A stretch of DNA of 64,000 nucleotides from Oncomelania hupensis (GCA_036898135.1 JBAHVR010000235.1:21001-85000); one strand, 5' to 3'; counted from the stretch's first letter, positions 1 through 10,360 are shown. Notes: generated by a model from the letters alone, not told the origin. Program-made: numbers and translations.

Positions 1-172
1 GTCCCGTGACTATGAAATTCCCTTTAAAAAAATAATTATTTGCAATTTTTTAGTGCATTTAAAAAGAAAAATTATTTTTTTTTTAATAGAACTTTCAGAC
101 AATTAAACTTTATAGAGAAGAATATTTTCAAAATCATAATTTGTTTACAAACAATGTAAGATTTCTCTAAAT

Positions 173-388
173 CCTATCCTATCCCTATCCTGTCCCGTAA
201 CCCGGAGGTCGTAGGGGCACCACAGATGATCGTTTAACCAGCATACTCCATCTTTCTCTGTCCTCAGCAGCCCTGATGGCTTCGCTCAGTGTCAAACCAG
301 TCCATTCTCGAATGTTGTCCTCCCTACTCTTTTTCGGTCTCCCTCTTCTTCTACCTCCTTGTACTGTGCCTTGCAGAATAGTCTTTGC
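173..388 (-). mobile_element. 5'-truncated LINE 3' end
   Basis: On the minus strand this encodes only the C-terminal tail of the LINE ORF ([35 protein letters not shown]) and then ends in repeats of GGATA. It is flanked by a 10-bp target duplication, TTCTCTAAAT, at 163-172 and 389-398. A 3'-only copy with a duplication is a typical 5'-truncated target-primed insertion. Confidence 0.9.
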
Positions 389-398
389 TTCTCTAAAT

Positions 399-1080
399 AA
401 TATAAGTAAATAAATCATGACTTGCTGCTAAATAAGAAATAATTTACCTATATAATGCATTATTTTGCAGATAGTGTGAAATCATGTTTTATTTAGAAAT
501 GTTTGTCAGTAATGAATTTTTTTTAGGTGAGTAATGCATTATTTAGCAGAATTTCTTAAATAATGCATAACGTACACAATTCATTGTTTAAGCACTGCAA
601 TTTTCATTATTTAAGAGTTTCCTGTATTCGCTTGAAAACTTAGTTTTTATAATTTGACTGCATTCTGTAATAAAATGCAAGGTCTTACCAAAGATTCTTT
701 ATCCAAAGTGTTGTGATAATAATTCATTTGTCAACATAAATCACTCCACATATTCGAAGATAAAACGTCTGTAACGTCCCGAACACCACTGATCTAATAG
801 TTCAGTGCCCGAATACAACCAAAAGGTCAAGGTCAGTTTTGTGCGGGAGTGTTCAGTGTTTTCAGTATCTCCGTCAGAAGAAAATAAAAGCTTTCTTTTT
901 GTATTTAATTCCCCCAAAACGCAGAGATAGATGTAGAAGAAGTGGCAGTGGCAGGAGTATTGAATTGTTGAAAAACTGAAATCAACGCTTCGGCTATTTT
1001 TTTCACAAGATCGCCATTAGCTTGCAAATTTTCCATGTTTATTTACTCTGAACATCACCATCACTTTTAACATCACCATC
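399..1080. other. AT-rich interval, no feature recognised
   Basis: AT-rich DNA with recurring TAATGCATTATTTAGCAG-like words around 450-560. No coding region or repeat boundary could be supported. The LINE that follows may begin a little before 1081. Confidence 0.5.
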
Positions 1081-3078
1081 ATCCAGATCTATGCCCCAAC
1101 ATCAGACTATATATGACAGCGAAGTCGAGGACTTCTATGAACATCTACAGGCTGTCCTTGACCAAGTGCCGAAGAAGGACATAGTCATAGTGCAAGGCAA
1201 CTGGAATGCCAGGGTTGGCCAAGATGCGCACTACAACTGGGGAGACACATGTGGACCCCACTGCAACAACGAGGCAAATGACAAGGGTCTGAGACTCTTG
1301 GAGTTTTCCAGATACAACAATCTGATACTGACAAACACGCTTGGTCTCCACAAAAAATTCAGACGATGGACATGGATCATTAAGGAGCATCACAACCAGA
1401 TTTACTACATCATGGTCAAGACACGCTTTTCCAGGAGCATACATCGGAAGTGACCACGATCTCGTGATGATGTCCTTTCGGCTCTACTTGAAGAGAGTAA
1501 ACACAGCGAATTGCACCAGACTGAAGTTCGACATGGACAAACTGCAAGACCCGGCAGTGGCAGATATATTCCAAGCCACAATTGGAGGGAAATTTGCCCC
1601 ACTACTCCTTTTGGGAGCTGGTGAAGTAGATGTCAACACCATGACCACCACCTTCAACTCAGCTGTGACAGATGCCGCCACTGAGATCCTTGTCAAGCAC
1701 CGCCCAAAGAAGAAACCATGGATCACACCTGAACTTTTGGACCTGTGTGATAAACGAAGAGAGATGAAAAAGAAAAAGAACACCTCACAGGGAGCTGATG
1801 CTTACCAAAACATCAACAATGACATCCGAAAAGGCATGCGCACAGCAAAGGAGAACTGGATAGAAGATCAATGCCAGGAAATAGAGAACAGACTGAACAA
1901 GAACAACAGCAAGAAGGCCTATACACTGTTAAGGGGCTGACAAGTGTTAAACAGTCCAAGGTTTCTACGATCCAAAGCAAGTCTGGCATATGTCTTACAG
2001 AAGAACAAGAAGTCTTGAATAGATTGACAGATTACTGCTCTGACCTTTACAACCACACACTAAACGGAAACCCATCAATTCTGGCATGTACCCAGAACAG
2101 AGAAGAAGAAGAAGAAATCTTCCCAATTCTCCGAGAAGAAGTTGAGGCAGCAGTGCAATCGCTGAAGAAGGGGAAGTCAGCGGGAGTGGACAGCATACCA
2201 GCGGAACTGCTTAAAGCAGGAGGAGAAGCGATGATTGACGCCCTCACCATTATCTGGAACAAGATTTGGCAGAGTGGGGAGTGGCATACACCATGGACCC
2301 AGTCGCTTGTCATCACTCTTCAAAAAAAAAAGGTACCCTTTAGAAGTGTGAAAATTACCGCACCCTCAGCCTAATCTGCCATCCCAGCAAAGTCGTCCTA
2401 AAAATAATACTCAACAGGTTGAAACACCAAGCTGAATAAATCATAGCTGAAGAACAAGCAGGATTCAGGGCAGAGTAAAGTGCCACTGAACAGATTTTCA
2501 ACCTCAGAATAATATGCGAGGAATACCTACAGCACCAACAACAGCTATATCACGTGTTTGTAGACTTCAAGAAAGCGTTTGACCGGGTCTGTCATGCAGC
2601 TCTGTGGGCAACCATGAGAGCGTACAACATCAGCCCTAAAATTATTGAAGTTATGAAAAGCCTGTATGACAAGGCTACCAGTGCAGTCCTCCACAACAGC
2701 GCCATCGGAAACTGGTTCAGAACAACAATCGGGGCACGTCAAGGATGCCTACTCTCTCCAACGCTCTTCAACATCTTCCTAGAGCGAAACATGTCAGATG
2801 CCCTTGCAGATCACGAAGGCACAGTCAGCATAGGGGGTAGGGCTCTTCAACCTCCGGTTTACGGATGACATTGATGGATTGGCTGGAGAGGAACAAGAAC
2901 TTGAACAGCTGGTACAGAGGCTTGACAGCACCTCCAGAGCCTATGAAATTGAAATAAGTGCGGAGAAGACCAAAATGATGACCATCAACACCAATGGAAT
3001 CAACAAGGACATCAAAGTCCAAGGCCAATCCCTCAACACAGTGCCCTGCTTCAAATATTTGGGGCCATTGTATCAGAC
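1081..3078 (+). mobile_element. Degenerate LINE, 5' segment (EN and RT)
   Basis: First part of a non-LTR retrotransposon copy that resumes at 9668 after interruption by the gypsy element. It carries an APE-type endonuclease (QIYAPTSD near 1084; NWNARVG near 1200; SDHDLV near 1455) and a reverse transcriptase. The N-terminus of the endonuclease and any upstream ORF are missing, so the copy is truncated or degraded at its 5' end. Its 3' part is colinear with the copy at 43367-44369. Confidence 0.9.
1091..3066 (+). pseudogene. LINE endonuclease-reverse transcriptase remnant
   Basis: The encoded protein would nick target DNA (APE-like endonuclease) and copy its own RNA at the nick (reverse transcriptase). 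Pieces seen in order: endonuclease core (about 1091-1450, frameshifted just after YAPTSD), endonuclease end with SDHDLV and linker (1341-1940), RT start with KSAGVDSIPAELLK (about 2170-2210), RT core with FVDFKKAFDRV and RQGCLLSPTLFNIFL (2554-2800), and the YxDD-box region reading FTDDIDG near 2860, where other copies read FADDIDG. At least four frame changes separate the pieces and stops fall between them, so this copy cannot make protein. RTE- or CR1-like affinity is inferred from overall layout only. Confidence 0.9.
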
Positions 3079-3764
3079 TGTTACACTCAGTTCGAGGTTG
3101 GTGTTTTCTATCAGTATCTGATTCAGCCCCGATGCTTGAATTCCTGATAGTTGTGTAACTCAGATTCGTTTATTCACGCAACCCACTCAAGCAGCATACA
3201 AGTCACAAAGTCGACGTATGAAGCTTTCCACTTTTATTCAGCACACATCAACAACTGCATACAATTCTCAATTCAACTCAACAACTTTCACAGCAACTCT
3301 CCAAATCACTATCAACAACTTTACTATCTCCCACTTTTTTAACAGTGCGGCGCTTATATAGTCTCTACATACACTGGAACAAACGAGAATAATCCTACAT
3401 AAAACACCACAACCAATCAAAATTAATTTCATCATCACGTGACTCACGTCATACAACCTCATTTGGAATGGAAGCTTCCATGGTAACCAACAGAATAATC
3501 CACACGCTTCGATCGATAGTAAACAACTGATTCCCGAAAATTCTCAAACAATATCGACCAACTAAAAACACTAACGCTACACAAAGCCTCTACTAATAAC
3601 AACGCAAAATCAAATCAAAGATAAATACACTCTATTACTGCATGCGTTGCAAAAATAAAACGAACAGATCTATCGCGCGCGTCACACACAAGCCTGCCAT
3701 TGCACGCGCTTCACACATAACATCGTGCGCATTTCAAACGCACCATTCGCGTTTCAACGTAACA
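3079..3764 (-). repeat. 3' LTR of the Gmr1-like element
   Basis: 686-bp direct repeat of 8982-9667. On the sense strand it has a TATATAAG box (3353-3360) and an AATAAA signal (3233-3238) about 115 nt downstream of it, the expected U3-R-U5 arrangement. Confidence 0.96.
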
Positions 3765-3782
3765 TAACCCCCCACTCAAGAA
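3765..3782 (-). other. Polypurine tract
   Basis: On the sense strand GAGTGGGGGGTTA lies directly before the 3' LTR, in the position where the plus-strand primer of LTR retrotransposons is found. Confidence 0.75.
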
Positions 3783-3882
3783 GAAATTTACCTAATTTCT
3801 TTCAACAACGTTGAAACGTAATGCACAAACAAAATCAGAAATTAGAACTTATTTCAGTCTTTCTGGATACTGTCATTGTTAT

Positions 3883-6800
3883 TTACTCACATACTCTGCT
3901 GAGAAAGTCCGCACCAAGATTGTCTGATCCTTTGATAGATTCTACTCGCATGTTAAAGTTCTGCAAGTACATAGCCCATCTCATGATGCGACTGTTCACA
4001 AACTTGGCAGAGTTCAAGTAAGTTAACGGCTTGTGATCAGTCTGCAGCACGAACTTCACTCCTTGAAGGTACAGTTCGAACTTCCGGATTCCCCATATGA
4101 TGGCAAGGCACTCTTTCTCCATGGTCGAATAATTTTTCTCAGCCCTGGACAGCTTCTTGCTGGCGTAACTGACCGGAAATAGTTTTCCTTCATGTTCTTG
4201 CATCAATATGGCGCCAATGCCTTCGTCCGCTGCGTCTGTTCTTAAGACGAATTCCTTGGAAGTGTCGGGCAGTCGTAGCACCGGATCCTTCGAAAGGAGG
4301 TCGCGCACAGTCTGGTATGCCTTCTCTTGAGACGGTCCCCACTCCACTTGATTAGGACAGCCTTTCCGCACCAGGTCCGACAAGGGTGCTGTGATGGCGG
4401 AGTAGTTCGGTACAAACTCCCTATAATATCCAGCCAACCCCAGGAAAGATCGCACCTGCTTCTTGGTTTGGGGACGTGGAGCGTTCAGAATCTTGGTGAC
4501 GTTTTCTAGTAGAAGCCCCTTTTGTCCTTCTTTCAGCGAATGGCCGATAAAGTCGACGTTGTCAGTCCCCAGAATGCACTTACTGGGTCTCACGGTCAGG
4601 TTAGCTTCTGTTAGACGGTGAAACAGCTCCCTCAAGGTCTGCAGATGCTCTTCCCAGGTGCGGGTGTGGACTAGCAAGTCGTCCCAGTAACACACGACGT
4701 TGTCCATCCCTTTGAGCATCTTCCTCATTCCTCTCTTCAGGGTAGCTCCGCTGTTGACCATGCCAAAGGGCATCCTTAGGCACTCGTACATCCCATCAGG
4801 AGTTATGAAAGCAGTCTTTGGTATGTCCTGTTGACGCACGGGGACTTGCCAATAACCCTTGCTGAGGTCAATCTTTGAGAAGATTCTACTCCCCGATAAT
4901 TGGCGGAAGAGGTCTGCTGCCGTAGGCATCGGCTCGGGATCGAAGACGGTGATCTTATTAACCTTTCTGTAGTCGATGCATACTCTGTTGCTCCCGTCCT
5001 TCTTCTTCACGACCACGACAGGGGACGCGTAGGGGGAACTGGACTCCCTGATGATGCCCATCTTCAGCATCTCATCGATGTCTTTCTTCAAGGATTCACG
5101 GGCCTTGAAAGGGATCGGGAAGGGTTTTGATCGAACAGGGATATTCGAAGTGAGGTGGACTTCATGTTCGACCAAAGTCGTAGAGCCTGGGACATCGCTG
5201 AAGTTACGGGAAAACTCGCCCATAAGATCCTTGAGCTCCATCTTCTGACCTTCCGTCAAGCCTGGTCCTAGCTTAACATCATCGATGCCTTCTTTGCTGT
5301 GGAAGTCTCCTAGTTCCAACAGTTCCTCGCTGTCAAAGCTGTTGTCGGTCACAGCTGCTGTGGCTGCGTGCACAGTCTCTGATGGCCTTTCCACGTACAG
5401 CTTAAGGAGGTTGGCGTGGTATATCTTGGAATGCTGACCGACCTTCACCTTGTAGTCGTTGATCCCCACCACGGTCTCCACTTCGTACGGGCCTTTCCAC
5501 TGCATCAGCAACTTATTATGATCAGTAGGTAGCAGCACCAGCACTTTGTTGCCAGGTTTGAACTTCCTGTTCACAGCCCTACGATCGTAGTAGTGCTTTC
5601 CACAGTCTTGGGACTTCTTCAGGTTTTCTCTGGCTATCTCGAGAGTCTGCTCCAGCTTCTCCCGTAGCTCAAACACGTACAGGTAGCTGTTCTTCACCTC
5701 TGGGGTGTCTACTTCTTTCGTCCACAGTTCTTTCAGGATGTGCATCGGCCCTCTGATGGTTCTTCCGTACAGCAGCTCGAACGGAGAAAAGCCGGTGGAC
5801 TCCTGCGGTACTTCTCTGTAGGCGAAAAGTAAGGCGTTGATATAGCGATGCCATTGTCTGGGCTGCTCGCTGCACAGTTTCTTCAGGGTGGACTTCAGCG
5901 TAGCATTGAACTTTTCGACAAGCCCGTTGCACATTGGATGGTAGGGTGTCGTAGTCAAATGCCGGATGCTCAGCAGTCTGTTGACCTCCTTCATGCAGTC
6001 AGAGACGAACTGTGTCACGAGGTCTGTCAGAATTTCTTCAGGCACTCCAAGTCTACTGAACATGTCCACCAGTGCCTCTGCTACAGTTTCAGTGTCAATC
6101 TTCTTCAGCGGCACTGCTTCTGGGTACCGAGTCGCATAGTCCACTAAAGTCAGTACCCATCGATGACCTTCTTCACTCGGAGGTCTTATTTCGCCGATTA
6201 AGTCTAAGGCCACCCTCTTGAAAGGTCGGTCGATCAGAGGCATCCTCTGCATAGGCACTTTCGGGACCCTTCCTCGAGGTATGGTCTTCTGGCAAATGTC
6301 ACATGATCGGCAGAAACGGCTGACGTCCGCATGAAGTCCTGGCCAGTAGAACACCGCCTGGATTCTATCCGACGTCTTCTTGATACCCAGGTGACCTCCC
6401 ATGATTGAGTCATGCGCTACTTCCATCACCTGGCGCCTTAGGGGTAACGGTACCAAGACTTGACGTAGTGGTTTACCTCCGTTGACCCTCGGGTGCTGGA
6501 AGATTCGGTACAGGATCTTGGCCTTCACCTCAAAATAGACCGTACCACTGCCTTTGGTCACGTGGTCTTGGCGGTTCCTGTACTTGTTTAAAGTACTATC
6601 AGCTTCCTGGAGCTGGATCAGCTTATCTCTGTCCACGATGGCAGCTTTGGAGTTGTCGGCGACCTTCAGTGGCGTAGACGTTTTGTCTCTCTTGGCCTGG
6701 GCCCTGGTAGTGACAGCACCGACGATCTCTGGTCGGCAGGGCTGAGCCGGAGTAACCACACTGTCCCGTAGCAGCTCTGTAAGGTCTCCATCGGGAAACG

Positions 6801-8415
6801 GCAATGGATCCTCCTCCACAACTTCGACGCGTTGGGTTGAGGCAGGACTCCATTCCGGATCGGGGTCGTCGGGTCGTCTCGCGCCGTCGATATTCCCGAT
6901 CATCAAATCATACAGCGGCTTCTTCAGGCAAACCGCTTCGACTTCGCCTATGTAGAAAGGGGTGTTGACATGAATCTTCGCAACTGGCGCTCTCACACAT
7001 TTGCTGTCGGCCATAAGTGTCCATTTTGAATCGCCAGTGAACTGTTCTTTAGCGATTAGGTCTTCTCTGACGATGACCCCACTACAGCCAGAGTCTCTTA
7101 AGACAGTCACTTCATGATTTCCGACGCGTCCCTTGGAAACAGGCATGTTCTGGACGGTCACAGCTGCGCTGGCGACGACGGGGATGGATTTCCCGTTGGC
7201 AAGGAGAAGTTGGCCATCAGTCATGCACTCTTGCACGTCCGCAGGGGTAGCTGTGCGCTCGGTTTCACTCGGAAGGATGACGCTCCCGCCGCACACCTGA
7301 TGGTCAGATCTACTGGTTTGCCGTCGATTGGAGAAACGTCTCTGTCGGTTGCCCACCGCTGCATTGTCCGCACTGCCCCGCTGTCCGCTACTTTTGTTTT
7401 GAAGACAGTTAGCCGCTCTGTGGTCTGTAGCGTTGCAGGTGAAACAGCCTCTTGAATGCCCTTCCCTGGGAGGAGGCGTGGAGTCCGTCTGTTTCTGGTT
7501 CGTCTGGCTTCCCTGGATCTGGTTCCCATGGTTTCCAGTCTTCTGAAAATGTTTCGTCGCGCTGGGTGGCCCCAGGGTCTTCCCATGAGCGATGAGATAT
7601 CTTTCGGCAGCCTCAGTCACATCTTTAAGCGTCTGCAGCTTTTGTTCTTCTAAGTGGGTCGCTAGGTCCTTGTGACAGGCATTGAGAAATTGTTCCTTCA
7701 CGATCAGGTCATGGAGACTATCGTAAGACTTTCCTCTGCCTGATAGTTCCACCCATTTGTGTAAGTATGACGACAGGCGCTCCACAAATTGCTTTGGCGT
7801 CTCGTCTGACTTAGGCCGGCATTCACGGAAGCGTTTACGGTAGCCCTTCTCTGTAAAGTTGTAGCACTGCAATAGGGCCTCTTTCAAGACGTCGTAGTCT
7901 TTAGCGTCATCGTCCGACAATCTGGTGTAGACGTCGAGTGCTTCTCCCGTCAGAAGTGCACTTAGTCGAATCGCCCAGTCTTGAGGTTGCCAGTTAGAGC
8001 TTTTGGCAAACCTTTCAAATCTCGCTAAATAACTGTCGATCTGGTCCTTCCCGTCGACGAAAGCTGGCAATTTTGGAGCCATGTGGTCGCTGACGACTTG
8101 TGGCGCATGCTGATTGTTTTGGATACGCGCCAACTCCAGCTGGTACTGACGATCAGCTTCTAGTCGTCTTTCTTCCATCTCTCTTTCTTCTCGGCGTCGC
8201 TGCTCTTCTGCTTCTCTTTCTTGACGCCGCTCTTCTCTTTCTTCTCGGCGACGCTGCTCTTCTTTTTCTTGACGCCGCTCTTCAATTTCCAGACGCTTCA
8301 GTTCTAATTCTCTTTCTTTTTCTTCACGCAATATTCTCTCCTGGAATTTGACGTACTCCGTCAGCTGTTTGCCTTTTAGATTTAGTTCAACCCCTTTCTG
8401 CCAGAAGTCAGCCAT
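3883..8415 (-). CDS. Gag-Pol polyprotein, integrase before RT
   Basis: 1510-codon uninterrupted ORF. Order seen: a charged Glu/Arg-rich coiled coil (about 20-100); a retrotransposon Gag domain (about 115-280); a CX2CX4HX4C zinc knuckle (about 323-336); an aspartic protease with DSG (about 440); integrase HHCC zinc module (about 667-706) and D,D,E core (about 737, 796, 834; NGLVEKFN) with a GPY/F module (WKGPYEV, about 972); reverse transcriptase (about 1115-1290, catalytic YWDD near 1243); RNase H (TDAADEG near 1391) to the end. Gag and Pol share one frame. Oddities: the usual TDxGTQF around the second integrase Asp reads TDLVTQF, and FGMVNSGAT is followed by LKRGM where FQRLM is usual. The ATG follows the leader directly. 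The intact frame and near-identical LTRs suggest a recently active copy. Confidence 0.96.
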   Translation of the reverse strand: MADFWQKGVELNLKGKQLTEYVKFQERILREEKERELELKRLEIEERRQEKEEQRRREEREERRQEREAEEQRRREEREMEERRLEADRQYQLELARIQNNQHAPQVVSDHMAPKLPAFVDGKDQIDSYLARFERFAKSSNWQPQDWAIRLSALLTGEALDVYTRLSDDDAKDYDVLKEALLQCYNFTEKGYRKRFRECRPKSDETPKQFVERLSSYLHKWVELSGRGKSYDSLHDLIVKEQFLNACHKDLATHLEEQKLQTLKDVTEAAERYLIAHGKTLGPPSATKHFQKTGNHGNQIQGSQTNQKQTDSTPPPREGHSRGCFTCNATDHRAANCLQNKSSGQRGSADNAAVGNRQRRFSNRRQTSRSDHQVCGGSVILPSETERTATPADVQECMTDGQLLLANGKSIPVVASAAVTVQNMPVSKGRVGNHEVTVLRDSGCSGVIVREDLIAKEQFTGDSKWTLMADSKCVRAPVAKIHVNTPFYIGEVEAVCLKKPLYDLMIGNIDGARRPDDPDPEWSPASTQRVEVVEEDPLPFPDGDLTELLRDSVVTPAQPCRPEIVGAVTTRAQAKRDKTSTPLKVADNSKAAIVDRDKLIQLQEADSTLNKYRNRQDHVTKGSGTVYFEVKAKILYRIFQHPRVNGGKPLRQVLVPLPLRRQVMEVAHDSIMGGHLGIKKTSDRIQAVFYWPGLHADVSRFCRSCDICQKTIPRGRVPKVPMQRMPLIDRPFKRVALDLIGEIRPPSEEGHRWVLTLVDYATRYPEAVPLKKIDTETVAEALVDMFSRLGVPEEILTDLVTQFVSDCMKEVNRLLSIRHLTTTPYHPMCNGLVEKFNATLKSTLKKLCSEQPRQWHRYINALLFAYREVPQESTGFSPFELLYGRTIRGPMHILKELWTKEVDTPEVKNSYLYVFELREKLEQTLEIARENLKKSQDCGKHYYDRRAVNRKFKPGNKVLVLLPTDHNKLLMQWKGPYEVETVVGINDYKVKVGQHSKIYHANLLKLYVERPSETVHAATAAVTDNSFDSEELLELGDFHSKEGIDDVKLGPGLTEGQKMELKDLMGEFSRNFSDVPGSTTLVEHEVHLTSNIPVRSKPFPIPFKARESLKKDIDEMLKMGIIRESSSPYASPVVVVKKKDGSNRVCIDYRKVNKITVFDPEPMPTAADLFRQLSGSRIFSKIDLSKGYWQVPVRQQDIPKTAFITPDGMYECLRMPFGMVNSGATLKRGMRKMLKGMDNVVCYWDDLLVHTRTWEEHLQTLRELFHRLTEANLTVRPSKCILGTDNVDFIGHSLKEGQKGLLLENVTKILNAPRPQTKKQVRSFLGLAGYYREFVPNYSAITAPLSDLVRKGCPNQVEWGPSQEKAYQTVRDLLSKDPVLRLPDTSKEFVLRTDAADEGIGAILMQEHEGKLFPVSYASKKLSRAEKNYSTMEKECLAIIWGIRKFELYLQGVKFVLQTDHKPLTYLNSAKFVNSRIMRWAMYLQNFNMRVESIKGSDNLGADFLSRVCE

Positions 8416-8423
8416 CTTGATGC

Positions 8424-8550
8424 TTCTGGAAAGTTCTTTTCTAGAAAGTTCTTTTCTGGAAGGTTCTTCTTCTAGAAAGTTCTTGACTGTAGAGTTCTTT
8501 TTTTCTGGAAAGTTCTTGACTGTGCTGTACCTTTCTAGACTGTTCTAGAA
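8424..8550. promoter_or_regulatory. Array of heat-shock-element-like motifs
   Basis: Five perfect three-unit motifs of the form TTCnnGAAnnTTC start at 8424, 8439, 8454, 8470 and 8503, each 13 bp. A two-unit TTCTAGAA follows at 8543-8550. This is the consensus bound by trimeric heat-shock factor. The array begins about 10 bp upstream of the gag ATG, inside the transcribed leader. Function as an enhancer is inference; a minisatellite that happens to fit the pattern is the alternative. Confidence 0.7.
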
Positions 8551-8960
8551 CAGCACGCTTTCTGCAGTAGCGCTGATGCTTGTCACTAGTCGCCTTCGTT
8601 GACGCAGGCCCCGCTGTCCTCGTCGTATGCGACGCTGCACCACGCTGGTGTTGATGTATACGCTCCTGTGCTGAAGTAGACGCGACGTCCGCTCGCCGCT
8701 CTCTGTAACACTGGCGATGTAGCTCCGAGACTGTCCCTCGACGTAGTCTTGCGGCAGCCACGTAGTCCCGCTCTGTTGTTCGCTCACGAAGCAACTCTTC
8801 GGCGACTACACGCCCTTGCAGTCAACCCGAATCTATCGGATGATGTAGTCCCAGTATGTTGGCCCCTCTCGACGCAACTCGTTGGCGGCTACCCTCGATG
8901 ACTGCCTCTCGTAACGTTGACTCGCTTGTTGTAGCAGTTGAACCCTTGGCTATGGCGTGA

Positions 8961-8978
8961 ATCCCGGCTTGGCCCCCA
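8961..8978 (-). other. tRNA primer-binding site
   Basis: On the sense strand TGGGGGCCAAGCCGGGAT begins three bases after the 5' LTR. Its complement ends in CCCCCA, resembling the 3' end of a tRNA-Pro-like primer. Primer identity is uncertain. Confidence 0.6.
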
Positions 8979-8981
8979 AAA

Positions 8982-9667
8982 TGTTACACTCAGTTCGAGG
9001 TTGGTGTTTTCTATCAGTATCTGATTCAGCCCCGATGCTTGAATTCCTGATAGTTGTGTAACTCAGATTCGTTTATTCACGCAACCCGCTCAAGCAGCAT
9101 ACAAGTCACAAAGTCGACGTATGAAGCTTTCCACTTTTATTCAGCACACATCAACAACTGCATACAATTCTCAATTCAACTCAACAACTTTCACAGCAAC
9201 TCTCCAAATCACTATCAACAACTTTACTATCTCCCACTTTTTTAACAGTGCGGCGCTTATATAGTCTCTACATACACTGGAACAAACGAGAATAATCCTA
9301 CATAAAACACCACAACCAATCAAAATTAATTTCATCATCACGTGACTCACGTCATACAACCTCATTTGGAATGGAAGCTTCCATGGTAACCAACAGAATA
9401 ATCCACACGCTTCGATCGATAGTAAACAACTGATTCCCGAAAATTCTCAAACAATATCGACCAACTAAAAACACTAACGCTACACAAAGCCTCTACTAAT
9501 AACAACGCAAAATCAAATCAAAGATAAATACACTCTATTACTGCATGCGTTGCAAAAATAAAACGAACAGATCTATCGCGCGCGTCACACACAAGCCTGC
9601 CATTGCACGCGCTTCACACATAACATCGTGCGCATTTCAAACGCACCATTCGCGTTTCAACGTAACA
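8982..9667 (-). repeat. 5' LTR of the Gmr1-like element
   Basis: 686-bp partner of 3079-3764. It contains the TATATAAG promoter box (9256-9263) that would drive the element and an AATAAA signal at 9136-9141. Confidence 0.96.
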
Positions 9668-10360
9668 CAGACAATGGGTCACGACAGGCAGTCCTCTCCA
9701 TGATCGCACAAACAACTGCTAACCTAACAAGGTTGAAGCCCATTTGGAAAGACAGGACCATCAGTCTACAATCCAAGCACAGGCGCTTGTATCTGGACAC
9801 GCGAGCGCCTATGCATGTGACGCGTCTCCCTTTTGTTATCTAAGGGAGACGCGTCACAGGCAGAGGCGCTCGCGTGTCCAGATACAAGCGCCTGCGATTC
9901 CAAGGTAAGCTACGTACCTTGTCATCTCCATCTTCCTATACGCTTGCAAAACATAGACCCTCACAGCAGATCTACAACGAAGGATTCAAAGCATGGAGAT
10001 GATGTGCTACAGAAGACTTCTGGGCATTTCCTATACTCAGCACATCAGCAACGACGAAGTCCGACAGACCATCACACAAGCCATGGGACAACATGATGAC
10101 ATGCTGACAGTGGTGAAGAAACGGAAATTCCGATGGTATGGCCACGTCACCAGAGCACCAGGCCTTGCAAAGACCGTCCTGCAAGGCACGGTTCAAGGAG
10201 GCAGAAGAAAATGGAGACCGAAAAAAGGTGGGAGGACAACATTCGAGAATGGACTGGCTTGACACTGAGCGAAGCTGAGGACAGAGAAAGATGGAGTACG
10301 CTGGTTAAGCGATCATCTGTGGTGCCAAAACGACCATCGAGTTACGGGATAGGATAGGTA
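9668..10360 (+). mobile_element. Degenerate LINE, 3' segment
   Basis: Continuation of the copy starting near 1081. It encodes the end of RT and the C-terminal region (YRRLLGISYTQH near 10010-10040; KKRKFRWYGHVTR near 10115-10150; [13 protein letters not shown] near 10240) with several frame breaks, and ends GGGATAGGATAGG. A 119-bp palindromic insertion lies at 9778-9896. Confidence 0.9.
9778..9896. mobile_element. Palindromic miniature element, copy 1
   Basis: Nearly the whole 119 bp folds back on itself: the arm starting CAGGCGCTTGTATCTGGACA at 9780 is matched by its reverse complement ending at 9894. It interrupts the LINE, and ATCCAAG / ATTCCAAG on the two sides look like a degraded 7-8 bp target duplication, suggesting a hAT-like non-autonomous element. 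A related copy lies at 60490-60589. Confidence 0.75.

Larger units (their letters stand above)
8416..8981 (-). other. Element leader (5' UTR)
   Basis: 566 bp between the 5' LTR and the gag ATG, containing the primer-binding site and the heat-shock-element-like array. A 117-codon ORF overlaps this stretch but mostly translates the repeated TTCTAGAAAG units and shows no recognisable domain. Confidence 0.8.
3079..9667 (-). mobile_element. Full-length Gmr1-like Ty3/gypsy retrotransposon
   Basis: A 6589-bp LTR retrotransposon in reverse orientation, inserted in the RT region of the LINE. Both LTRs are 686 bp and begin TGTTAC and end GTAACA on the sense strand. A 5-bp duplication, CAGAC, flanks it at 3074-3078 and 9668-9672; removing the element and one CAGAC restores the LINE reading (LGAIVSD then NGSRQ). 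Comparing the two LTRs by eye I find one difference (A near 3187 versus G near 9090), so the insertion is recent. The internal region has a primer-binding site, a 566-bp leader, one long gag-pol ORF and a polypurine tract. Pol order is protease-integrase-RT-RNase H, as in Gmr1-like elements. Confidence 0.96.

Noticed and set aside
8441..8794. 117-codon ORF in the retrotransposon leader
   Set aside because: Much of it is a translation of the repeated TTCTAGAAAG units, with no domain; a second overlapping ORF in another frame is equally long.
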